Positions 38,943 through 49,910 of a stretch of DNA of 64,000 nt are shown in pieces. Position 1 is the first letter of the stretch, and each line of letters begins with the position of its first letter. The notes beneath the pieces are model-generated. The model was not told where the DNA came from, ran no database searches, and was given only the letters and a program-made list of their open reading frames with translations. The position numbers and the translations under genes are program-made. This stretch comes from Malachius bipustulatus (lineage: Eukaryota; Arthropoda; Insecta; Coleoptera; Melyridae): assembly GCA_910589415.1 (NCBI GenBank), contig OU342631.1, positions 16,368,001 to 16,432,000 on the forward strand, in the 5' to 3' direction.

Positions 38943-39554
38943 CAGTGTGTCTGCTTAAGTTGGAACCATATGGAAAACTTTTTTATTGTTGGTTTTGTGA
39001 AAAAATGTACTCTTTATAAAAAGTTGTGCATGGTCCAAAACTTACAATGCAACCATCAGATATCGATTTTTTTAAGCCGTATACGAGGTTTGTCAAAAAA
39101 TATCAATTTAACGCAAGAGTAAAGTACCTATATTTTCGACAATATCAAAAATTGTTATTAAAAAAAGTTGATCAGAATTACAATAACATTCAAATATGCA
39201 ATAAAATGCAGTTGCTTAACCAATAAAACCAAGCATAAAAGCTAAACCGCTGCTGATAAACCCTATTTCTTTGATCACACAGATATTTGATGAATTGCAT
39301 ATTTGAATGTCATTTGCAGTGCTGATCAACTTTTTTAAATAACAATTTTTGATATTGTCAAAAATAAAGGTACTTTACTCTTGCGTTAAATTTTTATTTT
39401 TTGACACACCTCCTATACGGCTTGAAAAAATCGATATCTGATGGCTGCATTATAAGTTTTGGACCATGCACAACTTTTTATAAAGAATACATTTTTTCAC
39501 AAAACCAACAATAAAAAAGTTTTCCATATGGTTCCAACTTAAGCAGACACACTG
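38943..39554. mobile_element. Fold-back MITE, CAGTGTGTCTGC ends, TA flanks
   Basis: The 612-bp element has long paired arms: CAGTGTGTCTGCTTAAGTTG at the left is exactly inverted at the right, flanked by TA on both sides (38941-38942, 39555-39556). Pairing runs inward past AAAGTTGTGCATGGTCC and ATCGATTTTTTTAAGCCGTA. No protein is encoded. The close match of the arms suggests a fairly young insertion about 840 bp upstream of the AGFG start. Confidence 0.8.
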
Positions 39555-41509
39555 TATGACTCTTCCGCATTATGAAGTTACTTATTGAATGAAATAATTG
39601 TGACACTTCGATTTTCTTGTTTATGAAAGCAGGAAAAATATTGTTTCTGGGTTGCTCCGCTCCTAGCAAGGTGGATAGTCGTAAAGTACGAGTATATCAA
39701 AAGGTAGAGTAGATACAAAATGTAAAGTTTGTAAATATTGAGTGCCCTACCGGTTTCGGCTAAAAGGGACTATGTAGAAAAGTAACAACCAACATAATTT
39801 TTATAAAATGGCCAAATGTCTTTAATATTTGGATCTTTTAACGCTCTTTTGAGATTTTGGAGGATGAGATCGACTCTAGCCCAATTTTGACCAATTCATT
39901 AAGAAGCTCTAATGAGTGGTTGTGTTTTTAAGTTTTATCTGGATGTTTTGATGGTGTGATACGCCATCTTTTTAAGGGTCACATGCGAACTTTGAAATTC
40001 TTCACCCAACTTAATTTTCTTTAGTCCCTATAGGCCCATGAAGATGGCATTTTAGTCGAAACCATTAGGGCACTCAAAGTTTTATAAAATAAATAAAGTA
40101 GTCGTACCAGAGCAAACTTTACATTTTAAGAAATATGGTCGACTCTGTGATGAACAGCTTTCGCCAATTTGTAAAGTATACTCGCTAGTGATCGTTTTGC
40201 TTTATAGCCACAGATATCAACCAATCAAGGTCTATCAAGAACATAATATTACTATGGTAGATAGTTAGATAGAGATAAAACTATGAGAGTATACTGCAAG
40301 TCTCAAAATCGATGTAAGAATTAATCAAAATTTAAATGTGAAAATTTTGCATCTGGCTATTTTCAACAGTTGTTGTTATTAATCCAAATGGATTACAATC
40401 TACTCAAAATTAAAAATGGACCAAATTTGTGTTCGCGAGCCATCAGTTTCTATTTGAAAAATCAAACACCAGTCATATTAGCACCTTACAAGTCTTTACT
40501 TTTTTAGACATATGCATGAATTCAAATAATTCAAATTGTTACAACTAGAGACTAGATAAACAATATATACAATATTATGATATACAATAGAAAATTTGAA
40601 TATATCGAATTTTTCAAGAAACAATAATTTATTATAAATATTATACATAATTCCAATGCTGAAATAATGTAAATTAATAATTATATTGATTTTTCATATT
40701 ATTTGACACCAATGCTTCAAGTAATTTAACAATGAAACACTTCTGCAGTTGGACTCAACAACTAGTCAAAATCAAACATCACCCATCAAAAAATTATGAT
40801 GAGTAAAAAATAAAAAAATCCATGTGAGGGGAGGGAGGAGATTAGATACAATATGACTGAACACTCAATGCATGCTCAAAAATGAACTCGTTCGAGGTAC
40901 AATAATAATTATAAACAATTCACCCAGTGTCGATATAAATATTATGACATTGGCATTGAATATTACACAATAAAGAGACAGAACCGATTCAATCCATGGC
41001 ATAATCGCTTCTGAACACTATTGTTGTTCAATGGGATTTTTCTATAATTCTAAGAAATAATTTGCTATATAACACAAAAAAAAAAAAAAAATTACAAGAT
41101 ACTTTTGTTGTCATACAAACCTTAGAAAAGTACATTCACATGAATAATTGGAAGTAAAATATCTTTGATGATAACGAAACATTAAATCGGTGTGTTAAAT
41201 ATAATATGAATAATTTCTTTTCACTCTGAGAATGAGATTACAAGCCAATACGGAATTGAAAATCAACCTTTAAATAGACACCGATGATGATAACAGAATC
41301 CTATTGTGTGATTGATTACTATAGAGCGTTGAATTAAAGAACACTTTAAATTTAAGACAAAGTACACATTCTCTACAAAAAAATAAATTAAATACACAAC
41401 ATATAAAAACGAACATGTCACCTTAATTCAACATTATGTACGAGTAGTACATACAAAAAATACCATGTTTCAACAATTAAGATCAAAGTTTTTAAATCAA
41501 TGTGAATTA

Positions 41510-41772
41510 CAGTCTCCCTCTTTTGGGTTTCCTTTTTTGTCAATTGCCTTTCACAATTTGTCAAATTATTTTCCCATTTATCAAACAACAGTGTGATTTT
41601 TCAAATCAAATGCCTCTTTTGTCCAAAAAGATTCCCTTTGTACGAAATGCTTTTCCAATCTTTATGATACTGTGACTGCATGTAAATTGGAAAATTAATT
41701 GACATACAGTGAAAATCATTTGACAAACTTTGAAAAGCAATTTACAAAAATGGAAACCAAGAGAAAAAAACT
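41510..41772. mobile_element. Palindromic 21-bp-unit element, copy 2 (opposite orientation)
   Basis: It has the same unit type (TTTGTCAATTGCCTTTC on the left, GAAAAGCAATTTACAAA on the right) and the same central block as copy 1 but reversed: TTTATGATACTGTGACTGCA here against TGCAGTGACAGTATCATAA there. It is shorter (about 263 bp) and more diverged. The left end reads TA-CAGTCTCCCTC, the right end has decayed. Confidence 0.65.
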
Positions 41773-42047
41773 ATATTCTAAAAATATACAGAAATAAATT
41801 AATTTTTCCTCACACCATCTTACATTAACTAGTATTTTGATGATGATGATGATAATAATAATAATAGCTCATAACTTGAAGTTAGTAATATCATGACAAG
41901 CGTCATCACAAATTAATTTGACCTTTCCGCCAACTTCCAAAAACTCAAGTAGGTACTTCTTGGATCACACGTTTCTCTATACCTATCAACATATCACTTC
42001 AAACAAAAACAAATAAAAATCATTGATTTACTTATATAGCTGAAATT

Positions 42048-45027
42048 TTAACTAGGATTGTCGTTCATTCGTTCGTCACTCTTGGAAACCATCATCGGTT
42101 CCGACTGCATGCTCCTATTCGGCGACGGACTATCCATATTCCTAAAACTGAACCCGGGAGAATCGGCGCTGGACAACGATTCCGGTGTCCCGACGGAACT
42201 GAGCGACCCGGTCGTCAACGACGACGTCGTGAGAAGTCCCCGATCGCCCACCGAATAACTGTACACTCGTTTCGGGGCCGGATACGTACCGCCGTCCTGC
42301 TTATCGTCGTCGAGCTTTCTCTTTACCCCGAGCGGACTCGGCCTCAGTACCGGACTGGCACTTCGTCTGATGAACGTGTTGTTCCGCGAAGCTCTGGTCG
42401 GGCTCTGGAAGCTGGGAGAGCTTATACGTCGGGGTGACGGGGAATTCGATATCATGCCGTAGGGAGGCAACTGCACATGCAGGGGTGACAGTTTGAAAGC
42501 CTTCGATTCGTTTGACGACTGAGATTCTCCCATCAGCGTAAGATCTTCCCATGACTGGGATATTTGCATGGACTGATGGGTTTCTTTTTCGTGAGCCAGC
42601 TCTCGAAGATTGTTGATGTCTTCTTCTTGTCGTAGCTGGTGGATGCGTCTGAGACCTGACGCGATCTGAAAGGGAAGAAGGGAGGAAAAATTAAGGTTAG
42701 TTGTCGCTTGTCGCTGAATTTTATATCAAGGAGCTTACCGGCGGGGAACCCGGAACTGTACTATAACTGGCGCTAAATCTTCTAGCTCTCGGTTGTGATA
42801 ATCCGAAAAAATTGAAACTTGGCGGCTCTCTGGAAAACAAAAATATAAAATCATAAATTGTTAAACTTTCTTATTTTTAATAATAAGAAAAATCAGTACA
42901 AAAATTCAACCCAACCAGAATACTGGATCAAAGTATGAAATGTATTAGCAAAAACTCACAAAGACCATTGAAATTGTCTTGATTAGGTAGTCTTAGGCTT
43001 GGTGGTTGGGGCCCTCGTGACTGCATCTTGTATTACTGTTAATTTTTGTAAGATTTTGAAAATTTGATTTTGCAGTGGGAAAATTAATATCTGGACACTA
43101 ATAATGCTTAAAATAGCCCTTGGTAAGTAGTTTTTTTAATAATTTGATCAGCGGTGGATCCTCAGACTACCCCTGTCGACTGAGGGATACTTCGTATTAT
43201 CTACCATCTCAAGAGAATAAAACTCTTCTGTAATCCTATCTAGTGTTGCAACGAATATTCGGTTAACTATTCGGCGGTCGTAATATTCGGCAATGTTGCC
43301 GAATATTCGGTTTGCAGAATAGTGACTGTTCACAACCGAATATCAAACCGAACACTAAACCGAATATCAAACCGAATAGCAAGCAGAATACAAACCGACC
43401 AACAGGTAGGTAATCTTAAAAATAATAAAAAGTGAAAAAGCTCCACCGATAGATGCATCAACCAACATCACCATCCAATCATTTTCTCAGTGCTCAGCGC
43501 ACGTAAGGCGCGAAGTTGCGTATCACGCTGCTTATTCATATGGTCGCAAACGAAATTGGACTTTATAACTTGCTGCGTAACAATAATAAGGCGGTGTGCC
43601 GCATAGTTCGTTTGAATTTCTTATGGAAGCACGTGAAGTGAAGAGTGAAGAATGAAGATAACTTTTATGTGTACTACCTACTTACAACAGTAGTAAGTAA
43701 CAGTACAGCCCATTACTTAAAAGAATAACGTTGTTTGCTACCGTATTTATTTTTCGTTTTTGTAATTTAAATTTATTTAATAATAGGTATGTATGGTATG
43801 CAATTTTAGTTTAATTGGTCGGATTCACCTTCTCGATCTAAGTGTCTAAATTATCTCTGTCCTACCTCCCCCGTATGTTATTTAGATATAGGTATTATAA
43901 CTAAGGTATCAAAAAACCATGTTTTTAAACCTTCAATTTAATGCTGACGTTTACAGTGTTTACAAAATTAATTTAAATTTATTATGCGCTTTTAATTATT
44001 TTATTTTTTCATCACTAAATTAAAATTAAATAACAGGTGTAATAAAAGTAAGTATTCGGCCGAATATTCGTATTCGGCCGAATATTGAATGCCGAATATT
44101 CGGTATTCGGTTACCGATAAATTTTACTATTCGTTGCATCACTAATCCTATCATGTACAAATCATTAAGCACAGATTCAATTATTTCTTATTTATGAGTA
44201 GACAAGGTTCAACACTGTCCTTTATTCAATCCTTAGGAACTTCCAGGAGTCAGCAAACCAAAATGTACTTACTGATGGATGTGAAAATAAATCTACAGGG
44301 TGTAAAAAATGGGTCATAAGGATTCAACATGCCACTAATCTAAAAATTTGACGAATCAAATTTAAATTTTCAAAAAGTAAAAACCTTTAACAATCTTTCA
44401 TACAACCACTTCGCATATCTCAAAAATACTGAATTGAAAAAATGTCACTTCATAATCCTCATGGTAGGCTGTGTCGAATAAGTGAAATATTTATAACTGT
44501 CATAATAATTTTATGTCACAAGTGAAACTAAAACTGTCATTACTACCAATACCAACAGAGTACTTCTTGTCAATTGAGAAAATCCAGTCACCTACTAATC
44601 TCTATGCTGACTTGATTTTCATAACCATTTTCTTCACTGTAACCGCAAGTATACCTACTAACCGACTCCTTGAAATGGTCAAGAAAAAGCACCTGCTACT
44701 AGTTTGGATTGGAAAAGATTGATTTTTAATTCAAGCTAGTAAATGGGGCTAAAAGGGACTAATAACTAATCATAATTATTATAACTTCTTCAGCTGTCGG
44801 CCTTGATCTAGAAGGGAATAAGCCCTGAAATATAAAATGATAATATAATTCGCTTACCTGGACAGAGAATTAGAAGAATTGGCAGCAGACATTGTTGGCA
44901 TTGAATTGGCCCCTTCATTTATCATCGGAGCGCTAGAGCTTCGCTTGAGGGTTCCAGGACCGTTGGTGGGGACCTGAGGCCCGTCAACGTCCATGGCCAC
45001 CGAAGGAATTGAAGATGATGATGACAT
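42048..45027 (-). CDS. PABIR1: PP2A-B55 inhibitor, PABIR/FAM122 family, complete
   Basis: Three coding exons: 45027-44858, 42829-42739 and 42665-42048 (stop TAA 42048-42050), phases consistent, 292 residues. Recognition rests on the order of family motifs. First comes LKRSSSAPMI near residues 27-36 (compare LRRSSSAPLI in human FAM122A). Next is the arginine-rich RARRFSAS block. Then comes a helix with RIHQLRQEED (about residues 94-103), matching the RLHQIKREEG element that binds the B55 subunit. It is followed by MQISQSWEDL (human MQISHSWEE), a Ser/Pro-rich tail and a basic GVKRKLDDD segment like the family nuclear-localisation signal. Human FAM122A inhibits PP2A-B55 and supports mitotic entry; the insect protein presumably does the same. 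Intron 1 (2 kb) carries an intact hAT-type MITE; intron 2 is 73 bp. Confidence 0.9.
43241..44144. mobile_element. hAT-type non-autonomous element in PABIR intron 1
   Basis: Ends TAGTGTTGCAACGAAT and ATTCGTTGCATCACTA are flanked by an exact 8-bp duplication ATCCTATC (43233-43240 and 44145-44152), as in hAT insertions. Both subterminal regions are full of CCGAATATTCGG-type palindromes and partial copies (for example near 43303-43320 and 44080-44110). No transposase is present in the 904 bp. Confidence 0.88.
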
Positions 45028-46173
45028 TAGGGCGACTTGGAGAGCACAAAGTTAATGGTAACATTTGATTCTTACACAATATTATTATTATGATTTCATT
45101 AGCTTCAGATTAACTTGCAATAATTTACTTAAAATTGGATTGCACTGTTATTATATTATGGTTTTTTCCATCAATTTTTGGCACTATTATTTCAGACACC
45201 CTGATTTTGAATTAACTTTAGTTACAACAGGCAGCACTACTAATACTAATAACAAGACTGTTATAACCAAGCTACCCTTCTTGCCGTACACACGAGACGA
45301 AAAATATGTTCAACTCCACCACATCAACAACAACACAACAATCCATGGCCATGCATGATTAAAATTTAAAATCAGATACAACTTCCATAACTTCTTCTGT
45401 CTTTAGAACTCCTATCAAAGCTCGGACATTTATTTAGCTTCCTCATCATTTCCTTTAGATTCGGCGACAGAGACGACACAAAAGTCTAAAATTCAGTATT
45501 TAACAATAACTTTGACGAGAAATCTCGAGAAAATATAAAAATCAACATTTTCAACATCAACTAAAAAATTCAACATTTTGACATTGGCAACATGTATTTT
45601 CCTAGCTTGTTGCTACGTTGCATTCCTTGCATTTTCGGCAGCTTGCAATTTCCTTTCCTTCTTCCTCCATTCAATCAAAACTTGGTTTGGTTAGGTTAGG
45701 TTAAATAATAAATACTACGTCCCACGTCCTACGTCTCTCGTCTACGTCTTATGTAAAGAACTAGAGAAAGACAGACGGCGAGGGAGAACCTAATCCTCCT
45801 AATAAACACTTTCGTTCCCGTAAAATACGCATGACCAAAATTATTTATTATCTGTACCTATATGGTACGATTAAGTTTAAAAAGTCAGATGTGGTGAATA
45901 TTTTTAATTTCACCAGAAAATGTCAAACAGTTAAATGTCAAGTTGTGAACGAGCGTAAATTATTGAAGGAATCATTCAAACAATGAATTGAACCGCTTAC
46001 GTCAGTTTGAGAGCCACTGAAAACTACAGAAAATTTATTCACGTAACGGCACTCTATCCTTTGTGCTGTTAATTTAATAATTATTCTCATTCAAAACCAA
46101 TGTTGACGCATATTTATTTATGCGGGATGGAGTGTTTAGACAAACTGGACGGTTACTATGAAAACCACGTATA

Positions 46174-48357
46174 CAAGGTGATTCAGTAATGAGTACCATA
46201 AATGATACGGGGTGTACCTACTGTCAAAATAATACGAAAACCAAGAATAACTTTTTTCCAAAAGAGCTTCCCTAACAAGATACAGGGTGTGAAAGGGTCG
46301 ATTTGGAAAACACTTATTTGATCGTATCTTCTAACTGGGTTGAACTATTTAATTCATTTTTGGTAGACATCTACTACATAATAAGGACCGTAAACGGACA
46401 AAATTTTGTCGCATTTGAACAATCCAGTGGCGTATAGAATTGGGGGTCATGTGACACTTTTTCCCCCAAAAAAAAGTTGCTGTTGGGTTTTTTCCCATTT
46501 TTATTTGGTTTTTAGTATTATTGGTTCAAATACCACAAAAAAGGTACACTTGTTTCATTTGCCCAGAAGCGTCCGTTTCCGAGATATTCTGACTTGCGTG
46601 TAACTATGTGAAATATTAAACTGCAAATAAAATTATTAAGGCGCCTTATTTATCAATAATTCACAATTAAAAAACTAACTTTTCAAAAAGTAAATTATCA
46701 AAAAAGCTAAAGACATGGAAAGGTTTTCTAATGGCGAGTACACAGATATGCTCTTAACATTAGGAGAATGTTTTGGAAATTCGAATGCGGCAGTTAGACG
46801 ATATTCCGAAAAGTATCCCAACAGAATAGTGCCAAATCGGCGGACTTTTTTGTCAGTGGAACGGCGTTGTCGCGAAACTGGTAATGTAAAACCAAAACTT
46901 TTAAACAACGGTAAGCAACGAACCACACGCACAGCTGGAAACGAGGAACTAGTTTTGGAATTGTTAGAAAACGATCCAACAGTAAGTACAAGACGTTTGG
47001 CACTCCAAACAAACATTTCGCAAGCCAGTGCCTGGCGCATTGCAAGGGAACACCAGCTATATCCCTACCATCTGAGGCAAGTTCAAGACCTTTTGCCTGA
47101 AGATTATGCTGCACGTGTGGAGTTTTGTGGATGGTTATTGAATATGCATAACCAAGACCGCAATTTTATTTCCAACATAATTTTTACGGATGAATCCACT
47201 TTCACAAGAAATGGCATTTTTAATATGAGAAATTCACATGTTTGGGCAGAAGAAAACCCAAGAGCCACCAAAGTTACCCATTACCAACACACATTTAAAT
47301 TAAATGTTTGGGCTGCTACACGTGGAAATACAATTATTGGATTTCATTTTTTCCCCGGAAATTTAAACGCGAACAATTACCAGGAATTTTTGGCAGAAGT
47401 TTTTTTTTCTTTTTTTGATGACATTCCTCTGTTAACCAGGCGCAGTCTCTGGTTTATGCACGATTATGGTGCTCCGTCTCATTATGGCAGGCAGCCAAGG
47501 CAATGGCTTAATGAAAACTTCCCAAATAGATGGATTGGTCGTGGAGTTGATGCTCCCATTCACTGGCTTGCTCGATCACCGGACTTGAACCCGTTGGATT
47601 TTAGTGTGTGGGGGCAATTAAAAACCAAAGTCTACGCAACACCGGTAAATTCTTTAGAGGATCTCAGGCTCAGAGTTGTGAATGCCTTTGCAGAGTTAAC
47701 AAACAATCCAAGTATTGGTAGAATAATTTTTAATTTGGAAAATCGTTTACATCGTCAATGCATTCGTGCCAATGGAGGACACTTTGAAAACTTACTTTAA
47801 TTTTATTTTTATTATTTTTCAGTTAATTATAAACTTACGTAGGTAGATGTATTCGACTTTAAGTATTTTATTTGGTTGTTAATAAAACTTTTTCTGTGAT
47901 AATTTTGCAACTTGGTATTTCACATAGTTACACGCAAGTCAGAATATCTCGGAAACGGACGCTTCTGGGCAAATGAAACAAGTGTACATTTTTTGTGGTA
48001 TTTGAACCAATAATACTAAAAACCAAATAAAAATGGGAAAAAACCCAACAGCAACTTTTTTTTGGGGGGAAAAAGTATCACATGACCCCCAATTCTACGC
48101 CACTGGATTGTTCAAATGCGACAAAATTTTGTCCGTTTACGGTCCTTATTATGTAGTAGATGTCTACGAAAAATGAATTAAATAGTTCAACCCAGTTAGA
48201 AGATACGATCAAATAAGTGTTTTCCAAATCGACCCTTTCACACCCTGTATCTTGTTAGGGAAGCACTTTTGGAAAAAAAGTTATTCTTGGTTTTCGTATT
48301 ATTTTGACAGTAGGTACACCCCGTATCATTTATGGTACTCATTACTGAATCACCTTG
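46174..48357 (+). mobile_element. Intact mariner-like transposon with about 445-bp terminal inverted repeats
   Basis: The element starts CAAGGTGATTCAGTAATGAG and ends with its inverse. It is flanked by TA on each side (46172-46173 and 48358-48359). The arms, 46174 to about 46618 and about 47913 to 48357, are nearly identical; in the parts I compared only scattered single-base differences appear (for example GGTAGACATC against CGTAGACATC). A single uninterrupted transposase frame lies between them. Together these features suggest a recent and possibly still mobile copy. Confidence 0.88.
46715..47800 (+). CDS. Mariner-like transposase, DUF4817 N-terminus, DDD catalytic triad
   Basis: A 361-residue uninterrupted protein. 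Residues 1-55 resemble the DUF4817 helix-turn-helix (YTDMLLTLGECFGNSNAAVR...), followed by a second helix-turn-helix near 85-115 (STRRLALQTNISQASAWRI). The catalytic residues are D159 (IIFTDESTF), D250 (WFMHDYGAPSH) and D295 (SPDLNPLDFSVWG), aligned on the D of PLDF as for Mos1 and the E of Tc1. By my count 44 residues separate D250 and D295, longer than the 34 of mariner and Tc1, the extra length being around NRWIGRGVDAPIHW. The gene lies between long inverted repeats. It would cut and paste the element at TA sites; all three acidic residues are present, so it may be active. Confidence 0.9.
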   Translation: MERFSNGEYTDMLLTLGECFGNSNAAVRRYSEKYPNRIVPNRRTFLSVERRCRETGNVKPKLLNNGKQRTTRTAGNEELVLELLENDPTVSTRRLALQTNISQASAWRIAREHQLYPYHLRQVQDLLPEDYAARVEFCGWLLNMHNQDRNFISNIIFTDESTFTRNGIFNMRNSHVWAEENPRATKVTHYQHTFKLNVWAATRGNTIIGFHFFPGNLNANNYQEFLAEVFFSFFDDIPLLTRRSLWFMHDYGAPSHYGRQPRQWLNENFPNRWIGRGVDAPIHWLARSPDLNPLDFSVWGQLKTKVYATPVNSLEDLRLRVVNAFAELTNNPSIGRIIFNLENRLHRQCIRANGGHFENLL

Positions 48358-48577
48358 TATAGGAAACAAAATAAATCGAACAATCAAAAGGATGTGTATT
48401 CTTAATCGATAGGTACGTATGACTTTTTAAACTTTATCGGACTATATCAAGCCGTATATGTATCGATAGAGTGTAGACGAAGTTTCTTTTATGTAAAGTT
48501 TTTGGATTTAAAGTTTCTGCTTTAAAATTACCGATTTCAAGTTGACTTTTTACGATTTTAGTTAGAACTTACTTATA

Positions 48578-49573
48578 CAGGGTGCACCATGTATCCTTCT
48601 CTATATTGCTATCTCCTAACGCTAACGGATACAGGGTCGGTTAAACAAGTCCAAAGGAGCGTAATTTTGTGGCCATCTCGATTCCGTCGAGACATACAAG
48701 ATATCTGTGACCGTTCCTGAAATATCCTGAAAAAACTGAAAAATCGAGATTTCTTATTTTTTCCATATCTTTTTTATTATTGGAGATTAATGAATAATTT
48801 TTTGTGGGCTTACATAAGTCGTCAAGAGTTACCCATTTGACATTTCAAAAATTTTCAAAGCCGACTAGATTTCAGAATTTTCATAGTCAACTTTCGTTTT
48901 TCTTATGGCCACCATAGTGTTTTTTATGTTGTTCGGTATAAAAAAATCATAAAAACAAAAAATTGTTAAACATCAAAAAATAAATAAAAAATTTTTTATT
49001 CTTCTTTTTTCTTTACAAAAAAGACATATTTTTAGACCGAATTTCATAGATAAATTAAAAAACCAAGGCAAGCACTATTTCGGCGTATTTTATAAATGTT
49101 GACATTTTTCGACGATTTTTTATTAGATTTTTCTTTGAAAAATTAAGAAAAAAAATTCAAAAATTTTTTTTTTAAGTTTATTAATTTTTGGTTTCCATTA
49201 TTTTTTTCATATCGAACGACATAAAAAAATAATATGGCGGCCATAAGAAAAACGAAAGTTGACTGTGAAAACTCTTGGATCTAGTAGGCCTTGAAAATTT
49301 TTTAAATGTCAGATGGATAGCTCTTAACCGCTTATGTAAGCCTACAAAAAATTATTTATTAATTTTCAATAATAAAAAAGATTATGACGAAAATTAGAAA
49401 TCTCGATTTTTCAGTTTTTTCAGGATATTTTAGGAACGGTCACAGATATCTTGCATGTTTTGACGAATTCGAGATGGCCACAAAACTGCGCATCTTTTCT
49501 CTAATTTAACCGACCCTGTATCTCTTAGCGTTCAGGAGATAGCAATATAGAGAAGGATACATGGTGCACCCTG
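48578..49573. mobile_element. Fold-back element, CAGGGTGCACC ends, TA flanks
   Basis: CAGGGTGCACCATGTATCCT at the left is exactly inverted at the right, with TA (in TATA) on both sides. Arms of about 400 bp pair with scattered changes, e.g. CTGAAAAATCGAGATTTCT near 48738 with AGAAATCTCGATTTTTCAG near 49400. The 996-bp element has no coding capacity. It begins 220 bp after the autonomous transposon ends. Confidence 0.8.
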
Positions 49574-49910
49574 TATATTCAAGTCAAGTCAAATTTTTAT
49601 CTTCGTTGGATGGAAAAATGCTTTTACCTGTCAAATTTTACATTTTTTTTTTAATACAAAATATTTCAAAGAAACTAATTGATGGGGTATGGTTGCTGCG
49701 GTTGCGATTCCGCGTCATCCAGTTCCCCTTAGGTATTCCCACACTACTTTATCCGCTCCGTCCGCTCGTGTAGCCCTGAAATACTCTCCAGCGTTGCCAC
49801 ATATACAAGCCGTTTTCCTACGTTTTCCAGACAATCTCTACTGGTTGTGGTTAGGCGATATAGGCGCTTCTGCTTCTCTCTCATGAGTTTTCTTCGCTAG
49901 GTAATCCGGC

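Larger units (their letters stand above)
38105..42047. other. AGFG-PABIR intergenic region
   Basis: It contains the AGFG promoter region at its left, a fold-back (38943-39554), copy 2 of the 21-bp-unit element (41510-41772) and the presumed PABIR 3' UTR near 41800-42047. The stretch 39560-41500 is AT-rich, with a poly-A run near 41071-41089; I see no gene there. Confidence 0.6.
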
